A stretch of DNA of 64,000 nt from Lactobacillus rodentium. Lineage in GTDB: Bacteria > Bacillota > Bacilli > Lactobacillales > Lactobacillaceae. Positions within the stretch are counted from its first letter, which is position 1, and each line of letters begins with the position of its first letter. The DNA lies in the NCBI RefSeq assembly GCF_003423665.1, contig NZ_BFBY01000002.1, positions 1 to 64,000 on the forward strand. The letters are read 5' to 3'. The translations under genes and the position numbers were made by a program. Shown here piece after piece: positions 16,337 through 26,451 of the stretch. Under the pieces are notes generated by a model. The model searched no databases and was not told where the DNA came from. It worked only from the letters and a program-made list of their open reading frames with translations.

Positions 16337-17761
16337 TTAAAGATTTTCATCCATATTAAAAGTTAATTTAGACATGTTGATTGAATCAGTAAACATTTGG
16401 CCCATTAACTTATCACTTTCTTGACGAGTATACTTAACCGTCTTTTGATTTTCCTTAGTTAAGTAATTAGTCAATTCTTCACCAGAAAGCCCTTCACTAT
16501 CCTTAATAATTTCTTCAACACGCCCACGGTAGTAACGGTTTAAGTCAGTGAGGTAGGTAATATCTAATTGAACAAATTGAGGATAATGACTTTCAACTAA
16601 AGCAGATAATGACTTGTAGTACCACCAAGCATCCCGGTTATTCCACTTCATCTTGGTGTTCTTATAAGTTGGATCAGTATCATTCATGTTAGTAAAGAAT
16701 GGAACATATGGTGAAAAGGTTGGGCCACCAATACATAACCACATGATAGCAGCTCTATCCTCAGGAACATCACTTCTTATTTGTAAAATATGTGAGTTTT
16801 GCGTTCTGTTCAAACCAATTGGACGATAGCGGTGCTTTTCTTCTTCTGTTCCCTTACCGTATGGATCATATGGCGTATCTTGATAATGTGAACCTAAAAG
16901 ATATTCAATATCTTCACGGGTAATTTTCTTGTTAGCACGACGAATAAATGGGATATCACCATCTTCAGGATCTTGTTCAATATCTGGGTTAAAGTACTTT
17001 TGAATATACCATTGACGACTAGTATTGTAGTGACGATCTTGTTCAGTATAAGTACCAAAAATGTGACGGAAGTTCCAACCTTCGTGGTCTGGGTTTAAAT
17101 CATGTTCTTCAACAAATTCTTGAATTCCTTCTGACCACATAAAGTTATCCGGATCGTTAAAGTCAACTTGTTGAATTGCCACACGGTTACCAGTTGCTGC
17201 ATAACAATCATCTGGAATACGCTGTGCAACCCAGTGGTGACCAGTAACAATTTCCATGTACCAAACTTCATCTTTATCACTAAATAAAACTGAATTTCCT
17301 GCTGGAGAACCATATTTAGCAATTAATTTACCAAGGTATTGCACACCATCACGAGCAGAATGAATATATGGTAAAACAACGGTTTGCATACAATCTTCAT
17401 CAAGACCATCTTTTACTAATGGATCAAAAGCTAAAGTTCTTTCGTTACCATAAGTAGATTCAGTACATGACATGGCGACATTTTCTTCGTTAATACCACT
17501 TTCATCATAGTACCCTTGAGTCTTGTAATCTACATTAGGTACAGCCGGTACACGTTGCGCATTTTCAGGTAATTCCATTTGGAACTTATTAAGCCATGAT
17601 TTAATCTTGCGTCCCTTTTCACCTTTAACAGCGGGTTCAATAATGAAACGTTGCGGGGTAATTGGACGGAAAGTATCATCATTGCGGGCAATCATAGTTG
17701 AGCCGTCAATTGATGCCTTTTTTCCTACTAAAATTGTGGTACAAGCACTTAATTTACTCAT
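16337..17761 (-). CDS. pepD: C69-family dipeptidase A
   Basis: A 474-residue cytosolic dipeptidase of the N-terminal-nucleophile fold. Its N-terminus is MSKLSACTTILVGKKAS; removal of the first six residues would expose C7 as the nucleophile, as in L. helveticus PepDA, which has the same length. The segments DGSTMIARNDD and SCTESTYGNERTL are typical of the family. It splits dipeptides taken up directly or made from Opp-imported peptides. It starts only 20 bp after ftsY and has AAGGAG before its ATG, so it is read as the last gene of the rnc-smc-ftsY transcript. Confidence 0.95.
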   Translation of the reverse strand: MSKLSACTTILVGKKASIDGSTMIARNDDTFRPITPQRFIIEPAVKGEKGRKIKSWLNKFQMELPENAQRVPAVPNVDYKTQGYYDESGINEENVAMSCTESTYGNERTLAFDPLVKDGLDEDCMQTVVLPYIHSARDGVQYLGKLIAKYGSPAGNSVLFSDKDEVWYMEIVTGHHWVAQRIPDDCYAATGNRVAIQQVDFNDPDNFMWSEGIQEFVEEHDLNPDHEGWNFRHIFGTYTEQDRHYNTSRQWYIQKYFNPDIEQDPEDGDIPFIRRANKKITREDIEYLLGSHYQDTPYDPYGKGTEEEKHRYRPIGLNRTQNSHILQIRSDVPEDRAAIMWLCIGGPTFSPYVPFFTNMNDTDPTYKNTKMKWNNRDAWWYYKSLSALVESHYPQFVQLDITYLTDLNRYYRGRVEEIIKDSEGLSGEELTNYLTKENQKTVKYTRQESDKLMGQMFTDSINMSKLTFNMDENL

Positions 17762-17781
17762 AAATTTTCTCCTTAAAATAT

Positions 17782-19143
17782 CTAAATCAACCCTTGGAAC
17801 AAGCCAATTGCAAATTTCTCGGCATCAAAATCAGCCAAGTCATCAACTTTTTCTCCTAGACCAACAAGTTTTACTGGCAAATTCATTTCATTTCTAATGG
17901 CAATAACTACTCCACCCTTAGATGAACCATCAAGTTTAGTCAAAACTAAGCCAGTTAATTCAGTAGTCTTATTAAAGTCTTTTGCTTGTAATAAGGCGTT
18001 TTGTCCGGTTGAGCCATCTAAAACTAATAAAACTTCATTTGGTTGATCAGGTAAAATCTTCTTGATTGTTCGTTCAATTTTATCAAGCTCATTCATTAAG
18101 TTAACTTTATTTTGCAAACGACCAGCAGTATCAACTAATAAGTAATCAATCCCCTGTTCTTTAGCCTTACTTACTCCATCATACACTACTGAAGCAGGAT
18201 CAGCATTTTCTTTTCCAGTGATTACTTCAACACCATCACGCTTGCCCCATTCAACTAATTGTTCAACGGCACCTGCTCTAAATGTATCACCAGCAACCAT
18301 CATTACGGATTTGCCAGAATCTTTTAACCTTTTAGCTAATTTACCAATGGTTGTAGTTTTACCTGCACCATTAACACCGACAAAAAGATACACATTTGGT
18401 TTTGCATCTGGATCATAAGTTAAGGCTGAATCTTTATTATTTTCACCTTGATCATAAATTTCAACTAATTTTTCAACAACCACTTGTTTTAATTCATCGT
18501 GACTTTTAGCCTTTTGTAATTTTGCTTCATCACGTAAAGAATCAGTTAATTGCATGGCAGTTTCATAACCAACATCTGATTCAATTAGTAGATCTTCAAG
18601 ATCGTCAAAGAAATCTTCATCAACACTTCTGAATTTTGCGAAGAAAGCATTTAATCTTTCACCAAAAGTACGGTTAGTTTTTTCAAGGCCTTTATCATAC
18701 TTTTCCTGGTCTGCTTCTTCAGTCTCTTCAGTAGTCTCAACTTTTGTATCTTCAGAATCAGTCTCTGTTTCATCATCACTTGAACTTTCTTCAGGTACAG
18801 ATTCAGATTCTATTACTGTTTCATCAGTAACCTCAACCTCATTACTTTGAGTACTAGTTTCTTCCTTATTTTGACTAGCATTTGAACTTTCTTGCTTTTC
18901 TTGTTCAGTAACCACACTAGTTTTTTCATTTTCAGGAGCTTGAGAATTAATTTCAGCTTGTTGATCTTCTTGTTTTAGGTCTGATGAACTTGCTTCTTGC
19001 TTATCTTCAGGCGTTGCTACTTTTTCTTCAGTTTCTGAAGCTTGTTCCTCTTCCTCTGATTGAGAAGTATTTTTCTCATCTTCGACTTCTTGTTCGTCTT
19101 TTTTATTAAATAGTGACTTTTTGATTCGATCAAATAAACCCAT
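17782..19143 (-). CDS. ftsY: Signal recognition particle receptor FtsY
   Basis: A 453-residue membrane-associated GTPase that docks ribosome-SRP complexes at the translocon. Residues 1-150 form a long acidic, Glu/Ser/Thr-rich A domain after the amphipathic start MGLFDRIKKSLF. The NG domain follows, with GVNGAGKTTTIGKLAKRL (P-loop), DTFRAGAVEQL, DTAGR and TKLDGSSKGG. The length is at the upper end for Firmicutes because of the acidic part. Its ATG overlaps the smc stop by one base (TAATG), showing translational coupling. In Bacillus ffh follows; here pepD does. Confidence 0.96.
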   Translation of the reverse strand: MGLFDRIKKSLFNKKDEQEVEDEKNTSQSEEEEQASETEEKVATPEDKQEASSSDLKQEDQQAEINSQAPENEKTSVVTEQEKQESSNASQNKEETSTQSNEVEVTDETVIESESVPEESSSDDETETDSEDTKVETTEETEEADQEKYDKGLEKTNRTFGERLNAFFAKFRSVDEDFFDDLEDLLIESDVGYETAMQLTDSLRDEAKLQKAKSHDELKQVVVEKLVEIYDQGENNKDSALTYDPDAKPNVYLFVGVNGAGKTTTIGKLAKRLKDSGKSVMMVAGDTFRAGAVEQLVEWGKRDGVEVITGKENADPASVVYDGVSKAKEQGIDYLLVDTAGRLQNKVNLMNELDKIERTIKKILPDQPNEVLLVLDGSTGQNALLQAKDFNKTTELTGLVLTKLDGSSKGGVVIAIRNEMNLPVKLVGLGEKVDDLADFDAEKFAIGLFQGLI

Positions 19144-22100
19144 TATTTCACCTCATCCTTTATTTCTTTTAAAGATACTGATAATACTTGTGATACTCCC
19201 GATTCCTGCATTACAACACCATAAAGCTGATCAGCTTGTTGCATTGTTCCACGACGGTGAGTAATAACGATAAACTGAGTTGAGGTATCATAACGACTCA
19301 AGAACTTGGCAAATCTAGTTACATTTGCTTCATCTAGAGCAGCTTCCACTTCGTCAAGAATACAAAATGGCACTGGATTTACTTCCAAAATGGCAAAGAG
19401 CAGTGTAATGGCAGTTAGCGCCCGCTCACCTCCGGAAAGTAATCCTAATCCTTGTAATTTCTTACCAGGTGGTTGAGCAATAATATCAACTCCAGTTTCT
19501 AATAAATTATCAGGATCAGTTAAAACTAATTGCGCCTTACCACCACCAAACATTAAAGGAAAAATCTTTTCAAATTTTGCCTCTATTTGGTCAAAAGTGT
19601 CTTTAAAGCGTTGTTTTACATTCTCATCAAGAGCAGACATAGATTTTTCAATATCCTGACGTGCCGTTAAGAGATCATCCTGTTGTCCATGCAAAAAATC
19701 ATAACGAGTTTTTACATCTTCGTATTCTTGAATCGCATTTAAATTAACTGGACCAATATCTTCAAGTGACATTTTATTAAGTTTAACAGCACGTTGAAGT
19801 TGTTCACGAGCTTCAGATGTATTTTCTTGCGAACATAAACTTCGAGCAGCTTCATAAGTTAAGGCATAATCTTCACGTAGTTCTGTTAACCTCTGATCAA
19901 TTTGTCCACTTAATTTACTTGCTTGAACTGATAATTGTTCTTGTTCATCCGCAGCATCTTTACGTAAATCATAATTTCGGTTAGCTAGTAATTCTAATTG
20001 GTTGATTTTTGCCTCTTGTCGACCAAGAAATTCATTGGCTTCAACCAATTCGGTACTTAGTTGATTTTTTCTTTTGGTAAGTGATGCAATTTCTTCCTTA
20101 ATTTCAATAGTTGATTTGCCATTCTTACCACTATTACCTAAATTATTAATCTTATTATCTAAGTCAGTAATTTGACTTTGATTATTCTTCAAATTTTGAC
20201 TAATTTGTGCTTGCTGTGCCTGTAAATTGCTAATTTGATTATGTACAACAGCAATTTGTGAATTAAGTTCACTAAGTTGAGCTTGAATTTTGGTATAGGC
20301 CTGATCCAAATCCTCTAAAGTAGCTCGTATCTGAGCCATCTTTTCTTTATATTTATCTGCTTTTTGATCTAAATCACTACGTTTTTGCTTTTCACTAGCT
20401 AATTTTTGTTTTAATTCTTCTAATTCACTAGCCCTTGCTACTTGCTCAGCATCTTGGAGTTGTTTAAGCTTTTGAATTCGTTCAAGATCACGTTCTTGAT
20501 TTTGATATCTAATGGCTTGTTCATTAATTTTTTGTTTTAATTCTTGCAAATTATTTTGCAGTTCCTGCAAAGCTTTATTATCTTGAGCAGAATTTATTTG
20601 TAATTTAGTTAATTCTTCTTTCAACGAACTAACTTGTTGAGACAAAGTGGCAACATTTTGATTAAGACGATTAATTTCTGTATTTGTTTGGAGCGGAGAA
20701 TTATTGCGTCGATTACGTGCTCCACCAGTCATACTACCACCAGGGCTTATAATGTCACCGTCTAAGGTTACAATCCGATAATAATGACCAGTTCGTTTTT
20801 GAATTCTTAAAGCCGTATCCATATCTTGAGCAACTAGTACATTACCCAATAAATAATTAATAGCCCGTGAAATATCAACTTTAGCCTTTGACTTAACTAA
20901 GTCAGCTGCTACCCCAATAAAGCCATCAATTGTTTGCAAGGTATTAATGGTAGAAGTTGCAATTGTATTTTGACGCACACCATCTAATGGTAAAAACGTT
21001 GCGCGGCCTGCATGATTTTGTTTAAGTTTAGCAATTGCACCGCGAGCATTTTCACGCGTCTGGGTAACAATATTTTGGACTCCCGCTCCCAAAGCCGTAG
21101 TCATGGCTGCTTCTAATTCATTGGGAAAATTAATTAATTCACCAATTACTCCGACCACGCCCTTAAAGTCCTGTGACTGATTTAAAACATATTTAACCCC
21201 TGCATAATATCCTTCATGTCTTTCTTGAAGACGTTTTAAACCATTTAATTGTGCACGGTGTTGGGCTATCTGAGTCTCTAATTGTTGAAGTTTTTGCGTT
21301 AAACTTGCTTCTTTTTCTTTTTGATCTTTAACTTTATTTTCTTGACCTGCTAATTGCGCTTCAATCTGCTTTCTTTGCGCAACTAAATCACTACCCTTTT
21401 CTTTTAATTGGGTTAGCTTCTTTTTGGCTTGCTCTAACTCATGGTCCATTGCTGGAGTCGAATTATTAGCCTGCTTTGTACGTTCTAATTCATTATTTAA
21501 ATAGACAACCTGATTATTAGCAGAGGTTTGAGCTTGTAAAATATCAATATACTCAGTTCGTAATTGTTCTAATTGCGCATTTAACTCTTCTGGATCCTGT
21601 TGCAAAGCATTAGCTAAGTCTTGTTTTTGATCATTTAATTTGGATAAACGATCTTGTTCGTTAGCTAAATTAGCTTCATATTCCTTTAAAGAATGAGTTA
21701 GCTTTTCCCCTTGTTTAATTAATTCTTGCTTTTGAGTTTCATATTCCTTTTTAGTTGCGGCATCATATTGACTAGATTGTTCTTTAATTTGCAAGTCAGT
21801 ATTAAGTTGCGCAATATCTTGAGTTAAGTTCAAAAGCGACTTTTGTTGTTCATCTTTTTTCTCATGCCAAGCATTATATTCTTGGCGATATTTTTCCAGG
21901 TTTTCTTTGCTTTCTTTAACTTCGTGATCAAGTTTATTTAAAAGATTCTGATTCTTTGTGGACTTAGATACAACTTGCTCTTTTTCTTGATTTAAATTTT
22001 CAATTTCTAAGGCCAATAACTGCTTTAAATTAATATCAAGTTTTTCTTTAGCAAATTGATATTCCTTAGCTAAAGAACTTTGCTCATGAAGAGGTTCAAC

Positions 22101-22703
22101 TCGATCCTCTAATTCTTTGACTAAGTCATTAATTCGAATCAAATTATTATTAGTTTGTTCAAGTTGTTTAAGCGCCGTTTCTTTTTGTTGCTTGAAATGC
22201 AACACACCAGCGGCTTCTTCAAAAATACTACGTCTTTCTTGCGCTTGAGAATTTAAGATTTGATCGACTCTTCCCTGAGAAATAATCGCCAAACTATCAT
22301 GCGATAAACCCACATCCATAAAGAGATTACGAATATCTTTTAATCTAACTGATTGGTTATTAATAAGATATTCATTATCTCCTGAACGCAAAATTTTCCT
22401 GGTAACTGTTACTTGATCATTATTAAAATTGAGTTTGCGATCATGATTATCAAAAACTAAACTCACTTCAGCTTTATTTAATGGCGGACGTGATTGACTT
22501 CCGGCAAAAATAATATCCTTCATTTTTGCACCACGAAGCGACTTGGCAGAACTTTCCCCCATTACCCAACGAATTGCTTCAGTAATATTACTCTTCCCAC
22601 TTCCGTTGGGTCCAACAATCCCGGTAATTCCAGAATCATAATTAATAGTTGTTTTGTCTGCAAATGACTTAAAGCCATTTAAAATTAATTGTTTAAGCGG
22701 CAA
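19143..22703 (-). CDS. smc: Chromosome segregation protein SMC
   Basis: A 1186-residue condensin ATPase. The N-terminal Walker A is GPNGSGKSNITEA; two long coiled coils (about 170-500 and 670-1000) flank a hinge rich in glycine (about 510-650); the C-terminal ABC signature is LSGGERALTAI and Walker B is FCILDEVEAALDEANV. It compacts and resolves the nucleoid with ScpAB, which are not in this window. It starts at TTG (22703) with AGGTGAG just before; no ATG fits the conserved MxLKxLxLxGFKSFA start. It follows rnc by 20 bp and overlaps ftsY by one base. Confidence 0.97.
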   Translation of the reverse strand: MPLKQLILNGFKSFADKTTINYDSGITGIVGPNGSGKSNITEAIRWVMGESSAKSLRGAKMKDIIFAGSQSRPPLNKAEVSLVFDNHDRKLNFNNDQVTVTRKILRSGDNEYLINNQSVRLKDIRNLFMDVGLSHDSLAIISQGRVDQILNSQAQERRSIFEEAAGVLHFKQQKETALKQLEQTNNNLIRINDLVKELEDRVEPLHEQSSLAKEYQFAKEKLDINLKQLLALEIENLNQEKEQVVSKSTKNQNLLNKLDHEVKESKENLEKYRQEYNAWHEKKDEQQKSLLNLTQDIAQLNTDLQIKEQSSQYDAATKKEYETQKQELIKQGEKLTHSLKEYEANLANEQDRLSKLNDQKQDLANALQQDPEELNAQLEQLRTEYIDILQAQTSANNQVVYLNNELERTKQANNSTPAMDHELEQAKKKLTQLKEKGSDLVAQRKQIEAQLAGQENKVKDQKEKEASLTQKLQQLETQIAQHRAQLNGLKRLQERHEGYYAGVKYVLNQSQDFKGVVGVIGELINFPNELEAAMTTALGAGVQNIVTQTRENARGAIAKLKQNHAGRATFLPLDGVRQNTIATSTINTLQTIDGFIGVAADLVKSKAKVDISRAINYLLGNVLVAQDMDTALRIQKRTGHYYRIVTLDGDIISPGGSMTGGARNRRNNSPLQTNTEINRLNQNVATLSQQVSSLKEELTKLQINSAQDNKALQELQNNLQELKQKINEQAIRYQNQERDLERIQKLKQLQDAEQVARASELEELKQKLASEKQKRSDLDQKADKYKEKMAQIRATLEDLDQAYTKIQAQLSELNSQIAVVHNQISNLQAQQAQISQNLKNNQSQITDLDNKINNLGNSGKNGKSTIEIKEEIASLTKRKNQLSTELVEANEFLGRQEAKINQLELLANRNYDLRKDAADEQEQLSVQASKLSGQIDQRLTELREDYALTYEAARSLCSQENTSEAREQLQRAVKLNKMSLEDIGPVNLNAIQEYEDVKTRYDFLHGQQDDLLTARQDIEKSMSALDENVKQRFKDTFDQIEAKFEKIFPLMFGGGKAQLVLTDPDNLLETGVDIIAQPPGKKLQGLGLLSGGERALTAITLLFAILEVNPVPFCILDEVEAALDEANVTRFAKFLSRYDTSTQFIVITHRRGTMQQADQLYGVVMQESGVSQVLSVSLKEIKDEVK

Positions 22704-22723
22704 AATCTCACCTATTCATAAAA

Positions 22724-23398
22724 TTATTTTTTCAATGCTTTAGCTGCAGCTTGTTGCTCAGCTGCTTTTTTATTTCTTCCAGTTCCAGTTGCAACTTTTT
22801 GATTATTTACCAAAAGTTGAACAGTAAAGGTCGGTACACTTTCATCTTCAGCAATAACTTCATATTTGATATCAATTGCACCATTTATCTGTAATTTTTC
22901 TTGAAGCTCTGTCTTGTAATCACGGGATGCATCAAAGTCCCCTTCATCAATCAAAGGATAAACAGTTTGTTTAAGAAATCTTTGAACCGCTGACATCCCT
23001 TGATCAAGAAATAAAGCACCATTAAAAGCTTCAAAAACATCTTCTAAGAGCGTCTTACGATTACGTGCACCAGATTTTTCTTCACCATTACCCAAGTAAA
23101 TCTCATTTTGAAAACCTACTTCTTTAGCAAATTCAGAAAAACCTTCAGTTCGCACAATATTAGAACGCATTCTAGTTAGCTGACCTTCATTCAGCTTAGG
23201 ATAATTACGATAAAGATAATCAGAAATGGCCAATTCCAAAACTGCGTCACCCAAGAATTCTAATTTTTCATAATTATGTTTGCCATGATGTTCATTGGCA
23301 TAAGATGAATGCGTAAAAGCTCTTTCTAATAAATCTTCATTATTAAATTCAATACCATATTTTTCTTTTAAATTTTTTTTGAAAGCTACTGATACCAT
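22724..23398 (-). CDS. rnc: Ribonuclease III
   Basis: A 224-residue dimeric endonuclease that cleaves double-stranded RNA in rRNA and mRNA processing. The catalytic domain has ERAFTHSSYANE and the signature NYEKLEFLGDAVLEL, with further acidic metal ligands in LLEDVFEAFNGAL. The C-terminal double-stranded RNA-binding domain (about 155-224) ends TGTGRNKKAAEQQAAAKAL. It leads the rnc-smc-ftsY order that is conserved in Firmicutes. AAAGGA lies seven bases before the ATG. In other Firmicutes acpP is directly upstream; here the opp operon separates them. Confidence 0.97.
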   Translation of the reverse strand: MVSVAFKKNLKEKYGIEFNNEDLLERAFTHSSYANEHHGKHNYEKLEFLGDAVLELAISDYLYRNYPKLNEGQLTRMRSNIVRTEGFSEFAKEVGFQNEIYLGNGEEKSGARNRKTLLEDVFEAFNGALFLDQGMSAVQRFLKQTVYPLIDEGDFDASRDYKTELQEKLQINGAIDIKYEVIAEDESVPTFTVQLLVNNQKVATGTGRNKKAAEQQAAAKALKK

Positions 23399-23461
23399 TA
23401 AATCGTCCTTTCATCTAACTCCTTAATTATACCCATTTTTAGAAGGATAAAAAAGCACACA

Positions 23462-23493
23462 AAAGAGCCATCTTATTAAAAAGATGACTCTTT
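23462..23493 (-). terminator. Terminator of oppA
   Basis: Arms AAAGAGCCATCTT and AAGATGACTCTTT pair over 13 bases with one mismatch; on the minus strand T-rich sequence follows. It separates oppA from the rnc transcript. Confidence 0.8.
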
Positions 23494-23514
23494 AAAAATA
23501 TTTAACTAATTAAC

Positions 23515-25281
23515 TTATTTTACGTATGCAATATGGTACCATAAGCTGTTAGCATCTGATGGTTTAGTTGAATAACCTGTTAATTTATTATTCACCGCAG
23601 TAACTTGGTAAGCATTTGCTACTGGTAATACATAAGCTTCATCATGCATATATTGTTGCCACTCATGGAACTTATTTACACGATATTTATTATTAAATGC
23701 CTTTTCAGAATCCATTTCATTTAATAATTCAGTATTCTTATCAGTTACAAAACGTCCATAGTTAAATGGTGCCTTTTCGCCATAAAGATCATTAGGTGAA
23801 GGTTCTGATGATAATGACCATGCACCTAAAAACATATCAACTGAAGAAGAATCATTTTGTAATTTATCATAGAAGGAATTCATCTCAAGCAGACGGCCAC
23901 TAGTTAATTTAACGTTTAATCCTAACTTTTGCCATTGTTGAATATAATTTTGAACAATTGGTTCTACTGCTGAACTACCCGTGGCATAGTCAGTTGTTTT
24001 GGAAGCAAGATAAATCGTTAAAGGTTTACCATTAGGCTGAGTACGCCACTTACCCTTCTTCTTGTAACCAGCCTGATCAAGCAATTTATTGGCTTTCTTC
24101 ATATTTTGAGTATAGGCTTTAACATCAGGATTGAAGTAATCACCAAATTGTTCAGGAATTAAAGTAGGTACTTGGAAGGCTAAACCTTTGGTATAACGTT
24201 TAGTTACAGGTTCAATATTCATACCATAAGCAATTGCTTGACGTAAATTTTTATTATTCATCTTGGCATTAGGATCCATGACATTTTTGCCTTCTTTAGC
24301 ATCCCATTTACCAACTTTAAAACCTAAATATGAATATGCTAGTGGTACTTGCTTTACAAAGTTTACTCCACTTGTATTCTTAACATCATCCCATTGGGTA
24401 TTTACTACATCAGCAATATCATATTTGTTTGACTTAATTGCTTGACTAGCTGAGTTAGGACTTACTACAGAAAGACTGACTTTGTTAAGCTTAGGAGTAC
24501 CTCTCCAATAATACTTATTAGGAACAAAAGTTACTGATTGACCACGAACAACTTTTGAAACCTTATAAGGGCCGAAGAAAATTGGATTCTTTCTAATTTG
24601 ATCAGATGATTCTAATTTCTTAAATGGCACATCCTTTAAATAGTGGTAAGGAACAGCTGATTCCCAAATATAACCATTACCAGATTGCTTCATGCCCGGT
24701 TTCATTTCTTTAAAGTGGAGGACAATCTCTCGGCCATTTTCTCCATCTGGCATCTCAATTCCAGAAATAGTCTTTGCCTTACCATCATGATATTCTTCCA
24801 GACCTTCTAAGTCGGCCAAACTACTAGTATATCGTTGTGAAGCAGTATCAGGGTTAGCGATTATTTCATAGGCATACTCGTAATCTTTAGCAGTTACTTG
24901 CTTACCATCTGACCACTTGACACCCTTTTTAATATTAATTGTAACTGTTTTAGCATTTTCATTAATATCAATCGTTGCTGGACCTTTATTAGTATATTGA
25001 TAAGTATTATTAGTATCAAATAAAGTTTCATTCGCAGGTGCCATTACATCTGTATCAGTTTGAGAAGTAGCTAATTCATTTGAAAAGATACCAGTAAATG
25101 GAGTATCAGTTTCAATTGCCTTAGTTACTGTACCGCCCTTTTTGGCAGTTTTAGTTGGAACAGCAGATTTAATCTTCTTGATTGAACTAGCATCATTTGA
25201 ACTAGAGTTACCACAAGCGGCCATAGTTAAAGCCACACCCGTTAATAACGTTAAACTTCCGAATAATTTGGCTTTTTTCAT
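23515..25281 (-). CDS. oppA: Oligopeptide ABC transporter substrate-binding lipoprotein
   Basis: A 588-residue extracellular lipoprotein that captures peptides for the Opp permease. From the ATG at 25281 it has a basic start (MKKAKLFG), a hydrophobic core and the lipobox TMAAC, after which the mature protein begins GNSSSND. The SBP-family-5 fold follows, with VKWSDGKQVTAKDYEYAYE as its hallmark. GGAGG eight to ten bases upstream fixes the start; an earlier TTG overlaps it. It is last in oppDFBCA, behind a palindrome and a 250-bp gap, so it can be expressed apart from the other genes. Confidence 0.95.
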   Translation of the reverse strand: MKKAKLFGSLTLLTGVALTMAACGNSSSNDASSIKKIKSAVPTKTAKKGGTVTKAIETDTPFTGIFSNELATSQTDTDVMAPANETLFDTNNTYQYTNKGPATIDINENAKTVTINIKKGVKWSDGKQVTAKDYEYAYEIIANPDTASQRYTSSLADLEGLEEYHDGKAKTISGIEMPDGENGREIVLHFKEMKPGMKQSGNGYIWESAVPYHYLKDVPFKKLESSDQIRKNPIFFGPYKVSKVVRGQSVTFVPNKYYWRGTPKLNKVSLSVVSPNSASQAIKSNKYDIADVVNTQWDDVKNTSGVNFVKQVPLAYSYLGFKVGKWDAKEGKNVMDPNAKMNNKNLRQAIAYGMNIEPVTKRYTKGLAFQVPTLIPEQFGDYFNPDVKAYTQNMKKANKLLDQAGYKKKGKWRTQPNGKPLTIYLASKTTDYATGSSAVEPIVQNYIQQWQKLGLNVKLTSGRLLEMNSFYDKLQNDSSSVDMFLGAWSLSSEPSPNDLYGEKAPFNYGRFVTDKNTELLNEMDSEKAFNNKYRVNKFHEWQQYMHDEAYVLPVANAYQVTAVNNKLTGYSTKPSDANSLWYHIAYVK

Positions 25282-25492
25282 ATATTTATCCTCCAAAATC
25301 TGGAAATAATTTTTAATTACAATTAAATATTACCATCGTAATTTTTAAAATACAACAATTTTACTTATTTATTTTTAATTTTATTATCAAATAATCATTT
25401 TGATTAATTAAGCGGTTTAATAAGTATTAATCCCCTTTCATCATTCATCATTTCATTAAAAAACCTCTTATATTTTTTAATATTAAACAAAA
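25282..25492 (-). promoter_or_regulatory. oppC-oppA spacer, likely own oppA promoter
   Basis: Strongly AT-rich. On the minus strand TTGTAT and TAATAT with a 17-base spacer (about 25326-25354) could be a promoter 50 bases before the oppA ribosome site. No gene is present. Confidence 0.35.
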
Positions 25493-25526
25493 AAATAAGG
25501 ATTTAGTAATTACTAAATCCTTATTT
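25493..25526 (-). terminator. Long palindrome between oppC and oppA
   Basis: A perfect 34-bp palindrome (two 17-base arms, no unpaired loop beyond the turn), six bases after the oppC stop. On the minus strand a T-rich run follows. It probably ends most oppDFBC transcripts, or stabilises processed 3' ends. Confidence 0.7.
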
Positions 25527-25532
25527 AATATG

Positions 25533-26438
25533 TTAATTTTCACGTTGACGCGCATCAAATGCTCTTTGCAAGGCACGTCCAACATAGTTAATACTCAATG
25601 AAATTGCTAATAACAATATCGTAGCCGGTAGCCATAACCAAGGTCTCGTAGTAACGTTAACTGGATCATTAGCAAATCCAATCAAACTACCTAATGATGG
25701 TACATTACTTGGCAAACCATAGCCAATAAATGAAAGTGTTGTTTCAATTCCAATGTTTCCTGCAATTGTTAATACGACATCAATAATGATCATTGAGGTA
25801 ATGTTGGGTAAAACTTCACGGAACATAATTTGTAAGTTTGAAGAACCGGATGTTTTAGAGGCCAAAACATACTCACGTCCACTTTGTGATAAAACAAATG
25901 AACGGTAATACCTAACAGTAGTGGTCCATCCAAACATGGCAATTAATAATACCAAAGTAAAGGCATTGTAGTTAGGAATAACAGTTACCAAAACAATTAA
26001 AATTGGCATTTGTGGCAAAATTTGAATGAAATCCACAATACGCATGATAATCGAGTCAGTTAAACCACCAAAGTATCCGGCAACTAATCCAATAACTAAA
26101 CCAACACATTCGGTAATGATAGTGATGGCAACCCCAATAAAGATTGAGTTTCTACCACCCATCATTAACAATTGCACAATATCGCGACCACCATCGTCAG
26201 TTCCAAGCAAGTGGCCAGCCTCACCCCAACCATAATAAGCATCAGCAATATTAATTTGGGTAACTTGACTACTATTTAAAAATAAAGAGCCAACAAACGT
26301 AAATAGCAAAATTAAGATAATTATAATTAAAGCTATCATCGCGGTCGGATCATGAAAGATTTCTCTGGCTACAACTCTAAAACCTGAAGCAGGAAGAGTT
26401 GGCTTATTTTGTTTATCTTGTTTTGTTTCTTCAGCCAT
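25533..26438 (-). CDS. oppC: Oligopeptide ABC transporter permease OppC
   Basis: A 301-residue inner-membrane permease with about six helices. The cytoplasmic EAA loop that touches the ATPases is in REYVLASKTSGSSNLQIMFR followed by EVLPN. The N-terminal OppC-type region (AREIFHDPTAMIALIIIILI) is present. The start is the ATG at 26438 because AGGAGGGAG lies just upstream; the frame's longer form reads through that site. It pairs with OppB to form the channel and is driven by OppD and OppF. It starts 13 bases after the oppB stop. Confidence 0.95.
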   Translation of the reverse strand: MAEETKQDKQNKPTLPASGFRVVAREIFHDPTAMIALIIIILILLFTFVGSLFLNSSQVTQINIADAYYGWGEAGHLLGTDDGGRDIVQLLMMGGRNSIFIGVAITIITECVGLVIGLVAGYFGGLTDSIIMRIVDFIQILPQMPILIVLVTVIPNYNAFTLVLLIAMFGWTTTVRYYRSFVLSQSGREYVLASKTSGSSNLQIMFREVLPNITSMIIIDVVLTIAGNIGIETTLSFIGYGLPSNVPSLGSLIGFANDPVNVTTRPWLWLPATILLLAISLSINYVGRALQRAFDARQREN

Positions 26439-26451
26439 TTTTCTCTCCCTC

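Noticed and set aside
17607-17897. Open frames opposite pepD and ftsY (and similar long antisense frames inside smc, plsX, recG and others)
   Set aside because: They are shadows of well-identified genes on the other strand, without ribosome sites or family features.
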